Below, piece by piece: positions 7,345-16,714 of a stretch of 39,417 bases of DNA (position 1 is its first letter; each line of letters begins with the position of its first letter). The position numbers and the translations under genes are program-made. Source of the stretch: Acidithiobacillus sp. (GTDB taxonomy: Bacteria; Pseudomonadota; Gammaproteobacteria; Acidithiobacillales; Acidithiobacillaceae); the NCBI GenBank assembly GCA_027365525.1, contig DAHXMJ010000015.1, positions 1-39,417 on the forward strand, read 5' to 3'. The notes under the pieces were generated by a model, which did no database searches, was not told the DNA's origin, and saw nothing but the letters and a program-made list of their open reading frames with translations.

Positions 7345-7734
7345 CTACCGCTCGACCGGCCTATCCTCCGCCTCCCAGACCTGGAGTCCACCAGCCAGAC
7401 TGTAGACCTTGGCAAACCCCATTTCTTGCAGGGTACAGCCTGCCATGGCCGACCGGGCGCCACTGTCACAGTACAGCACCACCCTGCGCTCATGGGCATG
7501 GGCCAACTCCGGGTGGCTGCGCCCATAGCCGGGATCGGCCAGGGCTTCCAGATGTCCCCGCGAAGCATGGACAGCCCTGGGCAGGTGTCCAGCCTGAAAA
7601 GCTTCCTGATCCCGGACATCGACGACCAGCACATCGTCCCCCATCTGCATCCATCCCTCCAGGGTATCACAGTCAATTTCCTGAACCTTTGCTCTCGCTT
7701 CCCGGATAAAATCTCCCAGATTTTTTCTTCCCAT
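7345..7734 (-). CDS. Rhodanese-like sulfurtransferase
   Basis: A single 129-residue rhodanese domain. Landmarks are VLVVDVRDQEAFQAGHLPRAVH near residue 35 and the active-site loop LYCDSGARSA near residue 88, with the catalytic Cys that carries the persulfide. The family moves sulfane sulfur to thiophilic acceptors; in a sulfur-oxidising organism it could serve sulfur handling, but the substrate cannot be read from the sequence. There is no signal peptide, so it is probably cytoplasmic. The ATG at 7734 has GGGAGG 8 bases upstream. It diverges from glgP, with 76 bases between the two starts, and converges with the PfkB-family kinase. Confidence 0.92.
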   Translation of the reverse strand: MGRKNLGDFIREARAKVQEIDCDTLEGWMQMGDDVLVVDVRDQEAFQAGHLPRAVHASRGHLEALADPGYGRSHPELAHAHERRVVLYCDSGARSAMAGCTLQEMGFAKVYSLAGGLQVWEAEDRPVER

Positions 7735-7810
7735 GTCGAAAGCCTCCCTTTATTTCGTGGAAGTGACAATCTATGATGAACCTGTAATGGCTCATGCTGG
7801 GAGTTTACCC

Positions 7811-10312
7811 ATGGCCCGTAAAACCGCCAATGCCAAGCCCGCCTGCCAGATCCCTGTTCTGGGGATGGATGCCACCAGCCTATGCAATGACACCCGGGTC
7901 CACCTGGAACTCGGTCTTGGCCAGAACAGCCATACCGCAAGTGACATGGCGGTATTCCAGGCCTTTGGGGCAGCCTTGCGTGACCGGCTGGTAGAACGGT
8001 GGAAACACACCGGCGAGCAGATGGCACAACAGGGCGGGAAACGGGGGTTCTATCTTTCCCTGGAATTTCTGCTTGGACGGGCTCTGGGCAATACCCTGCT
8101 GACCCTGGGCCTTGAGGAGGCTGCCGCCAGCGCCCTGCACCATGACACAAGGTCGCTGGCCGGGATTCTTGAGGTTGAACCGGATGCAGGGCTGGGGAAC
8201 GGAGGACTCGGCCGCCTGGCCGCCTGTTTCCTTGACAGCTGTGCCACCCTTGGGCTTCCGGTAACCGGATATGGCATCCGCTATGCGTACGGCATGTTCC
8301 GCCAGGAAATCAGGGATGGATACCAGAAAGAAGAACCGGACCACTGGCTGAAACATGGGTATCCGTGGGAAATAAAGCGGCCGGAGCGGGTCCGCAGGAT
8401 CCCGTTCCAGGGCCACAGCGAACGCCTGACCGATGCCTGCGGGGACTACCGCTACCGCTGGGTGGATACCTGTGATGTTCTGGCCGTTCCTTACGATATC
8501 CCAATACCTGGCTACCGCAACGGGATTGTCAATACCCTGCGGCTTTGGCGTGCAGCAGCCACGGATGTTTTCGATTTCGGGGAATTCAATGCTGGCGCCT
8601 ATCCGGAAGCCGTTGCGGCCAAAAATGCGGCCGAGCACATCAGCATGGTACTCTACCCGAATGACTGCAGTGAAAACGGCAAGGAACTGCGTCTTCGCCA
8701 GCAATATTTCCTGGCATCGGCCACACTGCAGGATATCCTGTCGGACTGGTCGGAAACCCATGGCAGCGATTTTCAGGATTTTTCCGCTTCCCATGTCTTC
8801 CAGCTTAACGATACGCACCCCAGCATTGCTGTTGCTGAACTGATGCGGCTGCTCATTGATGAACATGCCCTCGGCTGGGATACCGCATGGGATATCACCT
8901 GCCAGACCATGGCCTACACCAACCATACCCTTCTTCCGGAAGCCCTGGAAAAATGGCCCGTACGGCTGTTCCGCCAGCTTCTGCCCCGAATTCTCGAAAT
9001 TATCCACGAAATCAACGGCAGATTCCTGCGAGAAGCAGCCCGGCGGCACCCAGGAGATACGGCCCTCCTGGAGCGGCTTTCGATTATCGAGGAAGGGCCG
9101 GAACCGATGGTCCGGATGGCCCATCTTGCCGTGGTCGGGAGCTTTTCTGTCAACGGCGTGGCTGAGCTTCATACCAGCCTGCTCTGCAGTGAACTGTTCC
9201 GGGATTTCTGCCGGCTCTGGCCAGAACGCTTCAACAACAAGACCAATGGCGTAACGCCGAGACGGTGGCTGCAATGGGCCAACCCTGGAATGTGTGCGCT
9301 GGTCAGCAGCCGGATCGGCGAGGGGTGGAAACATGATCTCGGCCAGATGGAGAAGCTCCGCGAGGCAGCCAGTGACCGGCAGTTCCTGCAGGCGTGGGGC
9401 AGCGTCCGCGCCGAAAACAGGCAGCGGCTGATCCAGCTGGTGCAGGCCCAGACCGGGATCCGGTTCCTGCAGGAAGGCATCATGGACGTACAGGTCAAGC
9501 GCATTCATGAATACAAGAGGCAGATCCTCAATGCGCTCCATGCCGTCCACCTCTATGACCGTATCAAAATGGGGGACTCCGCCAGCGTGACTCCCAGAAA
9601 CATCCTTTTTGCGGGGAAGGCGGCACCAGGCTATTTTATGGCCAAAAGAATCATCAAGTTCATCAGCAGTATTGCCAGCATCATCAACGCCGATCCAGAT
9701 ACGGAAGGCCTGCTGCGTGTGGCCTTCCTCCCGGATTACCGGGTGTCCCTGATGGAACATATCTGCGCAGGTACCGATCTTTCCGAACAGATTTCCACAG
9801 CTGGCAAAGAAGCTTCCGGTACCGGGAACATGAAATTCATGATGAACGGAGCCCTTACCATTGGCACCCTGGACGGGGCCAATATTGAGATCCGGCAGGC
9901 CGTAGGTCCAGACCATTTTTTTCTCTTCGGCCTTGATGCAGGAGAAGTTGCCCGGCTCCGCCCGCATTACAATCCCCGCCACTTCATTGAGTCGGACCCG
10001 GATCTCCAGAGAGTTCTGGATCTGGTCCGCAGTGGATATTTCAATCCTTATGAGCCCGGCATTTTTGATCCGCTGCTGGATTCCCTTCTGTCTCCCCATG
10101 ATCCCTGGATGGTTCTGGCCGATTTTGGCAGTTACAAGCACAAGCAGCAGGAAGTGGCCGAGCTGTGGCATGACCAGGAAGAGTGGCTGCGGAAGAGTAT
10201 TTTTAACACGGCCGCCAGCGGTTTTTTCTCCAGCGACCGGACCATCGCCGAATATAACGCAGAAATCTGGCATCTTTCCCCGCTGGTGGCTTCAGGATCG
10301 GGACTTGGATAG
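7811..10312 (+). CDS. glgP: Glycogen/maltodextrin phosphorylase
   Basis: It releases glucose 1-phosphate from alpha-1,4-glucan ends with phosphate and pyridoxal phosphate. The 833-residue protein has the family features in order: FYLSLEFLLGR, LGNGGLGRLAACFLDS, VFQLNDTHPSIAVAELMRLL, VKRIHEYKRQ, NILFAGKAAPGY and the PLP site EASGTGNMKFMMNGAL, whose Lys binds the cofactor. Length is normal for the bacterial enzyme. The ATG at 7811 has GGAG 7 bases upstream; an ATG at 7787 lacks a good site. It is followed after 51 bases by gpmI, so glycogen breakdown and lower glycolysis are side by side, sensible for an autotroph that draws on stored carbon. Confidence 0.96.
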   Translation: MARKTANAKPACQIPVLGMDATSLCNDTRVHLELGLGQNSHTASDMAVFQAFGAALRDRLVERWKHTGEQMAQQGGKRGFYLSLEFLLGRALGNTLLTLGLEEAAASALHHDTRSLAGILEVEPDAGLGNGGLGRLAACFLDSCATLGLPVTGYGIRYAYGMFRQEIRDGYQKEEPDHWLKHGYPWEIKRPERVRRIPFQGHSERLTDACGDYRYRWVDTCDVLAVPYDIPIPGYRNGIVNTLRLWRAAATDVFDFGEFNAGAYPEAVAAKNAAEHISMVLYPNDCSENGKELRLRQQYFLASATLQDILSDWSETHGSDFQDFSASHVFQLNDTHPSIAVAELMRLLIDEHALGWDTAWDITCQTMAYTNHTLLPEALEKWPVRLFRQLLPRILEIIHEINGRFLREAARRHPGDTALLERLSIIEEGPEPMVRMAHLAVVGSFSVNGVAELHTSLLCSELFRDFCRLWPERFNNKTNGVTPRRWLQWANPGMCALVSSRIGEGWKHDLGQMEKLREAASDRQFLQAWGSVRAENRQRLIQLVQAQTGIRFLQEGIMDVQVKRIHEYKRQILNALHAVHLYDRIKMGDSASVTPRNILFAGKAAPGYFMAKRIIKFISSIASIINADPDTEGLLRVAFLPDYRVSLMEHICAGTDLSEQISTAGKEASGTGNMKFMMNGALTIGTLDGANIEIRQAVGPDHFFLFGLDAGEVARLRPHYNPRHFIESDPDLQRVLDLVRSGYFNPYEPGIFDPLLDSLLSPHDPWMVLADFGSYKHKQQEVAELWHDQEEWLRKSIFNTAASGFFSSDRTIAEYNAEIWHLSPLVASGSGLG

Positions 10313-10363
10313 AATCTTCCGGTCTCTGCCGGCCCCGAGCTGCCGGCTATCCAGAGGATACCC

Positions 10364-11896
10364 GTGAAAAAGCCGTCCATCCGTCCCATCGTCCTTCTGA
10401 TTCTTGATGGTTGGGGTTACCGTGCAGACCCGGAACACAACGCCATTGCCCAGGCCCAAACCCCGAACTGGGATACCTGGTGGGAGAAATATCCCCATAC
10501 CCTGATCCAGGCCTCGGAAGCTTCCGTAGGACTGCCCAGGGGCCAGATGGGAAACAGCGAAGTCGGCCACATCAATATCGGGGCAGGACGGGTAGTCTAC
10601 CAGGAATACGAACGCATCAACCTGGCCATTTCTGATGGCAGTTTCTACCGGAATGCAGCACTCTGCGGAGCCGTCGACGCGGCCAGAGACGCAGGGCAGG
10701 CTGTCCACATCCTGGGGCTACTCTCCCCAGGTGGGGTACACTCCCACGAAGACCACATTATGGCCACGCTCCGCCTTGCTCTTGAACGGGGCGCCGGGAA
10801 AGTCTATGTGCACGCCTTTTTGGATGGCCGGGATACCGCCCCCCGCTCTGCACTAGGGTCTCTCCGGAAACTGGAGCAGAACCTGAAACAGCATGGAGGG
10901 CGGCTGGTTTCACTGATTGGCCGCTACTATGCCATGGACAGGGACCACCGCTGGGACCGTATCCAGAAAGCCTACGACCTGATCACCCGCGGCGAGGGAC
11001 TGGAATTCCCTGATGCATTCACCGCCCTTGAAGCCGCCTATGGACGGGGAGAGTCCGATGAGTTTGTCCAGGCTTCGCGAATTGGGCCCATTCTTCCCAT
11101 GGAAAACGGGGACAGTATCCTTTTTGTCAACTTCCGGTCGGACCGTGCCCGCCAGATTACCCGGGCTTTTATCGAACAGGATTTTGACGGTTTCCAGCGC
11201 ATTTCGGTACCGGCCCTGTCCCGTTTCGTGACGCTCACAGAATACAGCGAGCATTTCTCCATCCCGGTCGCCTTTCCCACCAGCCGGCTGAAAAACACCT
11301 TCGGAGAGTGGATTTCCCGTTTTGGGCTGCGCCAGCTGCGCATCGCCGAAACAGAGAAATACGCCCATGTAACCTTCTTTTTCAATGGCGGCGAGGAACA
11401 GGTTTTTGAAGGGGAAGACCGGGTCCTGATCCCGTCACCTCAGGTGGCCACTTACGATCTCCAGCCCGCCATGAGCTTGGAAAATCTGGCTGGAGAGCTT
11501 GTCCAGCGCATCGAAAGCCGCACCTATGACGCCATCATCTGCAATATCGCCAATCCGGACATGGTAGGGCACAGTGGACAGATGGAAGCCGCCGTAGCGG
11601 CTGTCGAGGCAGTTGACCAGGCTCTGGGAAGAATTATTCCGGCCGTCTGCGCTGCCGGGGGGGAAGCCATCATCACAGCGGATCACGGCAATGTGGAACA
11701 GATGCTGGATGAAGCCACAGGCCAGCCCCATACGGCACATACCTGCAATCCGGTTCCTGTCCTCTATATCGGTCACCGGCCAAACCGGCTTCTGGACAAT
11801 GGTGCGCTGGAAGATATCGCCCCGAGCCTGCTGGACCTGCTGGAGATACCAAAACCGCCCGAAATGGGTGGGAAAAGCCTCTTCGGGGAACCGTGA
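10364..11896 (+). CDS. gpmI: 2,3-bisphosphoglycerate-independent phosphoglycerate mutase
   Basis: It interconverts 3- and 2-phosphoglycerate through a phosphoserine intermediate and needs two metal ions. The 510-residue protein shows [10 protein letters not shown] (first metal Asp, residue 15), [14 protein letters not shown] with the nucleophile Ser65, [37 protein letters not shown], and near the end [13 protein letters not shown] and [11 protein letters not shown] (metal site). The start is a GTG with GAGGA upstream. Its TGA overlaps the GTG of envC in GTGA. The linkage gpmI-envC-ctp is seen in many proteobacteria. Confidence 0.97.
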   Translation: MKKPSIRPIVLLILDGWGYRADPEHNAIAQAQTPNWDTWWEKYPHTLIQASEASVGLPRGQMGNSEVGHINIGAGRVVYQEYERINLAISDGSFYRNAALCGAVDAARDAGQAVHILGLLSPGGVHSHEDHIMATLRLALERGAGKVYVHAFLDGRDTAPRSALGSLRKLEQNLKQHGGRLVSLIGRYYAMDRDHRWDRIQKAYDLITRGEGLEFPDAFTALEAAYGRGESDEFVQASRIGPILPMENGDSILFVNFRSDRARQITRAFIEQDFDGFQRISVPALSRFVTLTEYSEHFSIPVAFPTSRLKNTFGEWISRFGLRQLRIAETEKYAHVTFFFNGGEEQVFEGEDRVLIPSPQVATYDLQPAMSLENLAGELVQRIESRTYDAIICNIANPDMVGHSGQMEAAVAAVEAVDQALGRIIPAVCAAGGEAIITADHGNVEQMLDEATGQPHTAHTCNPVPVLYIGHRPNRLLDNGALEDIAPSLLDLLEIPKPPEMGGKSLFGEP

Positions 11897-13266
11897 AGCT
11901 CCGGATACCGCTAGTTCTCCTGGGACTGGCCGGCGGCATGGCTGCGCTCCCTTCCCAGACAGCAGCGCAATCCCTGCAGGAAAAAATCCGGCATGGGCAG
12001 GCCCAGCTACAATCCATTCACAGCACTGTGCATGCCCTGCAGGCCCATATCGCCGAAAAACAGAAAACCCGGGCAGAAATCCGGGCAGAAATCGCCCGCC
12101 TGGACAGAAGAATTCTGGAAACTATCGCCAGGCTGCATAAAGTCGCTGCCCGGCAGGCTGCGACCCAAAAGCAGATAGACCAGCTGCAGCAGGAAATCCA
12201 AACCCTAAAGATGCGTCTCAGAAACCAGAAGACCATCTTGGCTGACCAGCTGCGGGCAGCCTACATGCTGGGCGGCACGACCCCCCTGGCGGTCTGGCTG
12301 CAGACGGAAAAACCCGGAGAAATCGGGCGTCTCGGGGTCTATTACCAGTCGCTGGCAAAAGCGAGGACAGTCCTGATCCAGCGCACTACAGACACGGCAC
12401 ATGAAATTGGGCTGAACAGGAATCGCATGCGCCAGCAGGAACAGCAGCTCGCCGTGCTTGCAGAACAGACCCGTGCACAGAAAAAAAATCTTGAGAACCA
12501 GCGTGTCCGGCATACAGCACTGGAACAGCAGCTCGCCGACCGCATAGCCCATGACCAGGCCAGAATAGCGGATCTGGAGAGCAATGCCCGAATTCTCGAT
12601 GTCCTGGTCCAGCGCCTCGGCCGGGAATACCGACAGCAGCAGCTGGTAGCCGCCCGTGCAGCTGCCGCCAGAAAAGCCGCACTCCGGCGCGAGGCAGCCC
12701 GGCTAGCAGCAGAAAGGAAGGCCGCTGCCATTGCGGCCCAGCAGAAGAAACGGGCAGAAGAGCTGCAGTTTCAGCAGCAGCTGCGCCATACCGCTCCCCC
12801 CGCTCCGCCACAACCGGTGGCCCATCTGCAGCTGCATGCCCGGCCACCTGCCGTATCTGTTCCCCAAGCCCGTCCGCAGGCATCTGGTCATGGGCACTAT
12901 CCCCCGCCCCTGTCCGCGCCGGTCAGTCACCGGTTCGGAACACCGCGCGTCAAGGGTGGACCTGCCTGGCAGGGCATCACTTTTGCGGCGGCTGCTGGCA
13001 CTCCTGTACGTGCCATTGCCCCGGGCATGGTGCTGTATTCTGGCCCGCTGCACGGTTATGGAAACATCGTGATCATCCAGCAGGCACAGCTTGTCCTGGC
13101 CATTTATGGACATCTGGGAGGCACACAGGTGCATGTGGGACAACGGGTTGGGACAGGCGCCATCCTGGGCGGCGTTGGAAGTGGCGGCCTGCTCACAGGG
13201 GACGGGCTGTACCTCGAAATCCGCAGCCATGGCCATCCTGTCAACCCAATGGACTACATCTACTGA
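11893..13266 (+). CDS. envC: EnvC-type murein hydrolase activator (degenerate LytM domain)
   Basis: A signal peptide (residues 1-25) is followed by long coiled-coil segments rich in Gln, Glu, Arg and Ala (about 27-290), a Pro-rich linker, and a C-terminal LytM/M23-like domain (about 340-457) with [15 protein letters not shown] and [14 protein letters not shown]. Zinc-ligand positions are lost: the first His-x3-Asp region reads WQGITF and the final HxH becomes LYLEI, as in E. coli EnvC, which activates amidases rather than cutting murein itself. So it is probably a periplasmic division factor for cell separation. It starts at a GTG in the GTGA overlap with gpmI and is followed by ctp. Confidence 0.9.
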   Translation: MKLRIPLVLLGLAGGMAALPSQTAAQSLQEKIRHGQAQLQSIHSTVHALQAHIAEKQKTRAEIRAEIARLDRRILETIARLHKVAARQAATQKQIDQLQQEIQTLKMRLRNQKTILADQLRAAYMLGGTTPLAVWLQTEKPGEIGRLGVYYQSLAKARTVLIQRTTDTAHEIGLNRNRMRQQEQQLAVLAEQTRAQKKNLENQRVRHTALEQQLADRIAHDQARIADLESNARILDVLVQRLGREYRQQQLVAARAAAARKAALRREAARLAAERKAAAIAAQQKKRAEELQFQQQLRHTAPPAPPQPVAHLQLHARPPAVSVPQARPQASGHGHYPPPLSAPVSHRFGTPRVKGGPAWQGITFAAAAGTPVRAIAPGMVLYSGPLHGYGNIVIIQQAQLVLAIYGHLGGTQVHVGQRVGTGAILGGVGSGGLLTGDGLYLEIRSHGHPVNPMDYIY

Positions 13267-13302
13267 GTGGCACCGGCTACCCGGGTGCAGCAGGAGTCTA
13301 GT

Positions 13303-14709
13303 ATGGTTACCTTTCCGTTTGGCATGGCATCCCGAAACTTTCTGGTTGCCGCATGTACCGCTCTCTGCCTCGGCCCAGGCTCCATATCCGTCATGGCAGC
13401 AACAGACTCCACCCGCACGGATGGCATTCCCCTCCGCGAAATACAGACGCTGAGCCAGATTTTCTCCCTGATCAGGGCAGACTATGTGGACCAAGTATCC
13501 AACCGCAGGCTCATGGAAGGCGCCATTGCCGGAATGGTACGCTCGCTGGATCCCCATTCTGCCTATCTTGCCCCCAGACAATGGCAGGAAATGCAGTCCG
13601 TCACGGATGGGAGTTTTGGTGGACTTGGCATCAGGGTCATGCCCTACCATGGCCTGCTGCGGGTTTTAGCCCCCATAGATGGGACCCCTGCAGCGAAGGC
13701 AGGGATCCACCATGGAGACCTGATCATCCGCATCAATGGCAAATCTGTCCAGGGACTGGGGCTAGAAACAGCGGTAGACCAGATGCGCGGAAAACCAGGA
13801 ACAGCCGTTACCCTGACTCTCCTGCGCCCCCACCAGACTTCACCCGTGGATGTGACACTGGAGCGGGCGGTCATTCACGTAAAGAGCGTGCATGCAGCCA
13901 TGCTGGCACCCCACTATGGGTACATCCGGATCAGCCAGTTCCAGGAGAACACCGGAAATTCTGTCCGCCATGCCATCCAGAGCCTTGAACAGCAGTCTGG
14001 TGGAAAGCTCTCGGGTCTGGTTCTTGATCTGCGGAACAATCCGGGTGGCGTACTTCGGGCTGGCGTGCAAACTGCCGGCCTGTTTCTGAACCATGGGCTG
14101 ATCGTCTATACCAAAGGCAGGACAGCCAGCAGCAGGATGCGCTTTACAGCCCACGGACCGGACCTGCTCAGGGGAACGCCAGTCATCATCCTCATCAACG
14201 GAGGGTCTGCCTCGGCAGCCGAAATTGTGACTGGCGCCCTCAAGGATAACGGCCGGGCCCTTGTCATGGGCAGCCGAAGCTTTGGCAAGGGATCTGTGCA
14301 AACGATCATCCCCCTGGAAAATGGGGGCGCCCTCAAGCTGACAACCGCCCTGTACTATACACCAGCGGGATGTTCGATCCAGGGGGAGGGAATTGTTCCC
14401 AACATAGACATCCGCACAGCCGGACCGGCGGGGCAGAACCCGGAAAGCACCCTGCTTAACGAAGCTGAACTCCAGGGTGTGCTTGCGGCTCCCGGCCGCT
14501 GCCATCAAGTGAAGCCCCGGTATGTTCTTCTGGAACCCATGTCCATGAAAGGCGGCAAACCCCAGAAAGACCTCTCCAAGCCTGATCCAGCAGCAGATTT
14601 TGCCCTGCGTGAAGCGCTTGACGTTCTGGAACACCGCCAGGTCCAGGCCAGCGTCAACGGAAAAACCGCAGAAGTCGCCATACCGCTCCCCCACGATGGA
14701 AAGCGGTAA
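13303..14709 (+). CDS. C-terminal processing peptidase (S41 family)
   Basis: A 468-residue periplasmic serine protease of the CtpA/Prc type. After an N-terminal signal sequence (ends near VMAA), it has the family helix region LREIQTLSQIFSLIRADYVD, a PDZ domain (about 95-175, with FGGLGIRV and AAKAGIHHGDLIIRING), and the catalytic core: LVLDLRNNPGG, GGSASAAEIVTGAL (Ser near 302-304) and FGKGSVQ (Lys329), the Ser/Lys dyad. The ATG at 13303 has AGGAG 6 bases upstream; an in-frame GTG directly after the envC stop (13267) is less likely. In other bacteria such proteases trim periplasmic or murein-associated proteins and often sit beside envC. Confidence 0.95.
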   Translation: MVTFPFGMASRNFLVAACTALCLGPGSISVMAATDSTRTDGIPLREIQTLSQIFSLIRADYVDQVSNRRLMEGAIAGMVRSLDPHSAYLAPRQWQEMQSVTDGSFGGLGIRVMPYHGLLRVLAPIDGTPAAKAGIHHGDLIIRINGKSVQGLGLETAVDQMRGKPGTAVTLTLLRPHQTSPVDVTLERAVIHVKSVHAAMLAPHYGYIRISQFQENTGNSVRHAIQSLEQQSGGKLSGLVLDLRNNPGGVLRAGVQTAGLFLNHGLIVYTKGRTASSRMRFTAHGPDLLRGTPVIILINGGSASAAEIVTGALKDNGRALVMGSRSFGKGSVQTIIPLENGGALKLTTALYYTPAGCSIQGEGIVPNIDIRTAGPAGQNPESTLLNEAELQGVLAAPGRCHQVKPRYVLLEPMSMKGGKPQKDLSKPDPAADFALREALDVLEHRQVQASVNGKTAEVAIPLPHDGKR

Positions 14710-14790
14710 GATCCCCCGGATAATTTTCCATAACGGATGGTCTAATTTCCCGTTGACAGTGGTCTGGATACCAGAATCAGGGAACAGGGC

Positions 14791-15351
14791 ATGAAAAATC
14801 TGGAGGCGGTCATTCCTCTTGCAGAGGGTTTTGAAGAAATGGAGGTCGTAATTACCGCAGATATCCTGCGCAGGGCCGGGGTAGAACTGCAGCTGGCCGG
14901 TCTCGGCATGGTCGGCCCCATTCCAGGCTCCAGAGGCATCCGGATTGCGCCAGATGTGCAGTGGGAGCACTGCACGGACCATCCCATAACCATGCTGGTC
15001 CTGCCGGGTGGTGACCTCGGTGTCCGGAACCTGGGACGGTCAGAAAGCCTCAAAAAACTTCTGCAAAGGCGCCATGCCGAAAATCAGTGCATTGCAGCCA
15101 TCTGTGCGGCTCCCGGGCTGCTGGCTTCCCTGGGCATTCTCCAGGGCCGCAGGGTCACATCGTTCCCGGGGATTCTGGATCCCTCCAGCCTGGATTACCA
15201 TTATCTTGAACTGCCTGTGGTCCAGGATGGCCATCTGGTTACATCCCGGGGACCAGGAACCGCCATGGATTTCGCACTGGCGCTGGTCGAGATTTTACGC
15301 GGGGCCGAGGCCCGCCAGAAAACCGGGGCTGCCCTGCAGCGGCCACATTGA
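14791..15351 (+). CDS. DJ-1/PfpI-family protein
   Basis: A 186-residue class I glutamine-amidotransferase-like domain of the DJ-1 branch. The nucleophile elbow AAICAAPGLLA places Cys105, and EGFEEME places Glu15, the pair conserved in DJ-1. MLVLPGGDLGVRNL and SRGPGTAMDFALALVE are also typical. Relatives are called DJ-1, YajL or ThiJ and are linked to oxidative or carbonyl stress and, debatably, deglycation; the exact activity is not readable here. The start ATG has AGGG four bases before it. It sits between ctp and the parvulin gene on the same strand. Confidence 0.93.
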   Translation: MKNLEAVIPLAEGFEEMEVVITADILRRAGVELQLAGLGMVGPIPGSRGIRIAPDVQWEHCTDHPITMLVLPGGDLGVRNLGRSESLKKLLQRRHAENQCIAAICAAPGLLASLGILQGRRVTSFPGILDPSSLDYHYLELPVVQDGHLVTSRGPGTAMDFALALVEILRGAEARQKTGAALQRPH

Positions 15352-15364
15352 TTATCCGCAAAAT

Positions 15365-15393
15365 TTTACCTTTCCCACCTCTCCATGGATAAT
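15365..15393 (+). promoter_or_regulatory. Likely sigma-70 promoter of the parvulin gene
   Basis: TTTACC (15365-15370), a 17-base spacer and GATAAT (15388-15393) lie 30 bases before the parvulin ATG. Spacing is ideal and both hexamers are close to consensus. Confidence 0.5.
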
Positions 15394-15423
15394 AGCCTGG
15401 AGTCATCAACTGAAGGATACCTC

Positions 15424-16200
15424 ATGAAACTTCGCACGGCCGTACTTGCCAGCCTGTTAGGCACCATCTCCCTGCCCACCCTCGCAGCTCCGGTGGCGAC
15501 TGTGAACGGCCGGTCCATTGACAGCAGCCAGGTGCAGGCGATCCTGTCGATGAGTCCAGAACTGGCCAAGGAACCCAATGCCCGGGAACAGGTGGTGCAA
15601 AACCTGATCAACATGGAAGTCCTTTCCCAGTATGCGAAAAAACATGGCCTTGCCCGGTCTGCCATTGTCCAGGAGCGCCTTGATCTTGCCAGGCGGCAGA
15701 TTCTGGCCGACGCGGCTGTAGGCCACTACGTCCAGACCCATCCGGTACCCCAGTCCGACGTCCAGGGCGCCTACAACAAATTTGTGGCTGCCATGGGGCA
15801 CCGGGAGTACGAGGTACGCCACATTCTTGTCAAGACCCGGCCTGAAGCCGAAAAAATCCTGTCTGAACTCAAGAGCGGCCAAAAATTCTCCGCACTGGCT
15901 GAAAAAGATTCTATTGACAAGGCCAGCGCTGCCCACGGAGGGGAACTGGGCTGGATTGTTCCAGGGATGGTGGTTCCACCTTTTGCCAGCGCTATTGAAA
16001 AAGCGCCGGTTGGCAAGCCGGTGGGGCCGGTCCAGACGCAGTTTGGCTACCACATCGTGGATGTTCAGGCTACCCGCACCTTCACTCCGCCGCCGCTCAG
16101 CGCGATGCAGAACCGGATTCAGGCGCAGCTGCAGCAGCAGGAAGCCGCAAAATTTGTGGCCAGCCTACGCAGCCAGTCCAAGATCAGCATCACAAAGTAA
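15424..16200 (+). CDS. Periplasmic parvulin-type peptidyl-prolyl isomerase
   Basis: A 258-residue exported foldase of the PrsA/PpiC/SurA type. The signal peptide ends near LPTLAAP. A helical SurA-like N-terminal region (VATVNGRSIDSSQV, then QVVQNLINMEVL) leads into one parvulin domain (about 130-230) with VRHILVKTRPEAEKIL, FSALAEKDS, GGELGWIVPGMVVPPFASAI and TQFGYHIVDV. The ATG at 15424 has AAGGA 6 bases upstream; an upstream in-frame ATG at 15385 lies in the promoter. It probably helps outer-membrane and periplasmic proteins fold. A hairpin at 16218-16237 follows the stop. Confidence 0.94.
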   Translation: MKLRTAVLASLLGTISLPTLAAPVATVNGRSIDSSQVQAILSMSPELAKEPNAREQVVQNLINMEVLSQYAKKHGLARSAIVQERLDLARRQILADAAVGHYVQTHPVPQSDVQGAYNKFVAAMGHREYEVRHILVKTRPEAEKILSELKSGQKFSALAEKDSIDKASAAHGGELGWIVPGMVVPPFASAIEKAPVGKPVGPVQTQFGYHIVDVQATRTFTPPPLSAMQNRIQAQLQQQEAAKFVASLRSQSKISITK

Positions 16201-16217
16201 CCTGCAGTTCTCCAACA

Positions 16218-16237
16218 GGGGCAGACAAATCTGCCCC
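16218..16237 (+). terminator. Possible terminator after the parvulin gene
   Basis: GGGGCAGA (16218-16225) and TCTGCCCC (16230-16237) form a perfect 8-bp stem with a CAAA loop, 18 bases after the stop codon. The following CCTTAC has few T, so termination may be weak. Confidence 0.5.
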
Positions 16238-16276
16238 CCTTACGGAACCACGCAGCCCAGGCTGTGATGGCATATT

Positions 16277-16320
16277 CAGGAAAGCCAGGAGCCGTTCTCT
16301 TCTGGCTTTCCGCTTTCCTG
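16277..16320 (+). promoter_or_regulatory. Two mutually exclusive hairpins upstream of clpS
   Basis: One 5' arm can pair with either of two adjacent 3' arms. GGAAAGCCAG (16279-16288) is exactly complementary to CTGGCTTTCC (16302-16311), and CAGGAAAGC (16277-16285) is exactly complementary to GCTTTCCTG (16312-16320). Both stems are perfect and cannot coexist. The pyrimidine-rich CTTCCCTTCC follows. It may be a terminator of the upstream unit or a leader switch for clpS-clpA. Confidence 0.45.
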
Positions 16321-16343
16321 CTTCCCTTCCCTCATCCGTACCC

Positions 16344-16372
16344 TTGCCTCTCCCCTCTCCTGGGGCCAAAAT
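16344..16372 (+). promoter_or_regulatory. Possible clpS promoter
   Basis: TTGCCT (16344-16349), a 17-base spacer and CAAAAT (16367-16372) lie 30 bases before the clpS GTG. The -35 is good and the -10 moderate. If it is real, the hairpin pair at 16277-16320 is upstream of the transcript and acts as a terminator rather than a leader. Confidence 0.35.
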
Positions 16373-16402
16373 GTCCTTGGGATCAGGTTGGGGGAATCAC
16401 CC

Positions 16403-16711
16403 GTGGCAGTCCGCAAGGAGCAGCATCAACCAGTTCTGGATCATGCCCCTAGGCTTCAGGAACCGCACATGTACCGTGTCGTTCTCCTGAACGATGACTT
16501 TACGCCGATGGATTATGTCGTGCAGATCCTTCAGGAGTATTTTCACAAAAACCATCCGGAAGCTGTCAGCATCATGATGCAGATACACCAGTCAGGAAAA
16601 GGTGTATGCGGCATATACCCGTTCGATCTTGCTGAAACCAAGGTTGCCCTGGTAACGGCTGATGCGCGCCAGAACCAGCATCCCCTGCAGTGCACCATGG
16701 AAAAGGAGTGA
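16403..16711 (+). CDS. clpS: ATP-dependent Clp protease adaptor
   Basis: ClpS binds the ClpA N-domain and delivers N-end-rule substrates while blocking SsrA-tagged ones. The 102-residue protein has the core [20 protein letters not shown] near residue 24, then the N-degron pocket region [29 protein letters not shown]. The GTG at 16403 was chosen because GGGGGA lies 7 bases upstream; a TTG five codons earlier is less likely. It ends 3 bases before clpA, the standard proteobacterial pair. Confidence 0.95.
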   Translation: MAVRKEQHQPVLDHAPRLQEPHMYRVVLLNDDFTPMDYVVQILQEYFHKNHPEAVSIMMQIHQSGKGVCGIYPFDLAETKVALVTADARQNQHPLQCTMEKE

Positions 16712-16714
16712 GCC

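Noticed and set aside
7880-10273. Very long open frame on the minus strand opposite glgP
   Set aside because: It lies entirely antisense to a well-supported glycogen phosphorylase, shows no recognisable domain and follows from codon bias in GC-rich DNA.
13840-14982. Long minus-strand open frame opposite ctp and the DJ-1 gene
   Set aside because: Antisense to two clear genes, no family features, no sensible start site.
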